From NCBI RefSeq assembly GCF_022376445.1, contig NW_025955389.1:1-32474 (forward strand): a DNA stretch of 32,474 bases. The letters are read 5' to 3'. This DNA is from Fomitopsis serialis (taxonomy: Eukaryota > Basidiomycota > Agaricomycetes > Polyporales > Fomitopsidaceae). The notes under the pieces are model-generated. The model did no database searches. It worked only from the letters and a program-made list of their open reading frames with translations, and was not told the origin of the DNA. The first letter of the stretch is position 1. Every line of letters starts with the position of its first letter. A program made the translations under genes and the position numbers. Shown piece after piece: positions 31,862 to 32,474 of the stretch.

Positions 31862-32474
31862 TGTTATAGAGATGAGAGATTCAAAATGCGACTAGGAGCT
31901 AGTGACAGATACTAGTAGGATGATTCGATACATGGGTGCTGATGCTGTACGGGAAGTACATATTCATCGACGACTTGTGGACAAGTTCTGCACGATACGC
32001 GAAGCGGCTGAAACGTGATGGACCGTTGAAACGACCCAGCGAGGGGCACATCCCGAAGTGAGGTCATGATTTCAACTATCGGGATTCAAACTTTCACCGC
32101 GTACCAGCCTGGTTGGCGCTGTCGTAGGTGTGAAGTATCTGCAAGAGTGCCATCAACACCTGTCTCGGACTCCGAGAGAACACTGCCGACTTACTATGAC
32201 TGCGCAGTGGAGAGCATATTCAAGAATGCGTGCTGAGTCTCTTTGATAATGCAACGCGTACCGAGACACAAGGTCCACGGTAAGCAATCCGGGCCTCTCA
32301 TTCCGTCGAGAATGACACTCACCAGACATAACTTCGCATCGCGGATGAGGTGGCAACGGCGCCATCATGACGACCAACTTTCCCTAGCGAGTTGCGCTCA
32401 CGGGAAATAAGTAGCGTATACGAGAACGTGTAGTACAAGTTAGGCCCGTGTAGTGGATAAGTGGCAAGTCGCAG
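31862..32474. other. Right window edge, no gene recognised
   Basis: About 610 bases upstream of the monooxygenase start. Only short frames occur, with no recognisable motif. This would be the promoter side of that gene and perhaps flanking sequence of a gene outside the window. Confidence 0.4.

Overview
The window looks like nuclear DNA of an agaricomycete, probably polypore-like, basidiomycete. Genes are split by many short GT-AG introns, mostly 45-70 nt, and gene types include a polypore-style F-box protein, cytosolic GH5 hydrolases, a small secreted protein, a Mid1-type calcium channel subunit and a FAD monooxygenase remnant. The taxon is inferred; no rRNA or tRNA was recognised.

Layout. 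Positions 528-3648 (minus) and 14751-17731 (plus) hold two copies of one 12-exon gene. I read it as a fused protein: CCHC zinc knuckles, three Cys-x-Cys-x2-Cys motifs, TPR repeats and a C-terminal J domain. The copies lie in two inverted arms of about 3.7-3.8 kb (about 665-4330 and 13900-17720), which also include a short divergent ORF. Between the arms are an F-box gene (4538-6123, minus), MID1 (7024-9104, minus; its first intron contains a 302-bp MITE-like element) and a 14-exon gene for a bifunctional lysine-ketoglutarate reductase/saccharopine dehydrogenase (9849-13606, plus). MID1 and the dehydrogenase gene are divergent.

Right of the second arm come a degraded piece of a FAD monooxygenase (18185-18462), a head-to-head pair of GH5 paralogues (18655-20339 minus, intact; 20941-23107 plus, broken by one TGA directly after the catalytic glutamate), a 204-residue secreted protein (23402-24067, minus), about 2.3 kb with no supportable gene, a CNNM/Mam3-like membrane protein (26542-28956 plus, with a frame-disrupted tail to 29735), and a frameshifted salicylate-hydroxylase-like monooxygenase (30108-31861, minus).

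The genes do not form one pathway. The common theme is local duplication followed by unequal decay: the inverted zinc knuckle/TPR/J pair, the GH5 pair and two monooxygenase remnants. All exon boundaries were assigned by eye from splice signals, phase and protein continuity. The least expected result is that a zinc-knuckle frame and a TPR/J frame join in phase across an intron whose 5' splice site contains the apparent stop codon, in both copies.
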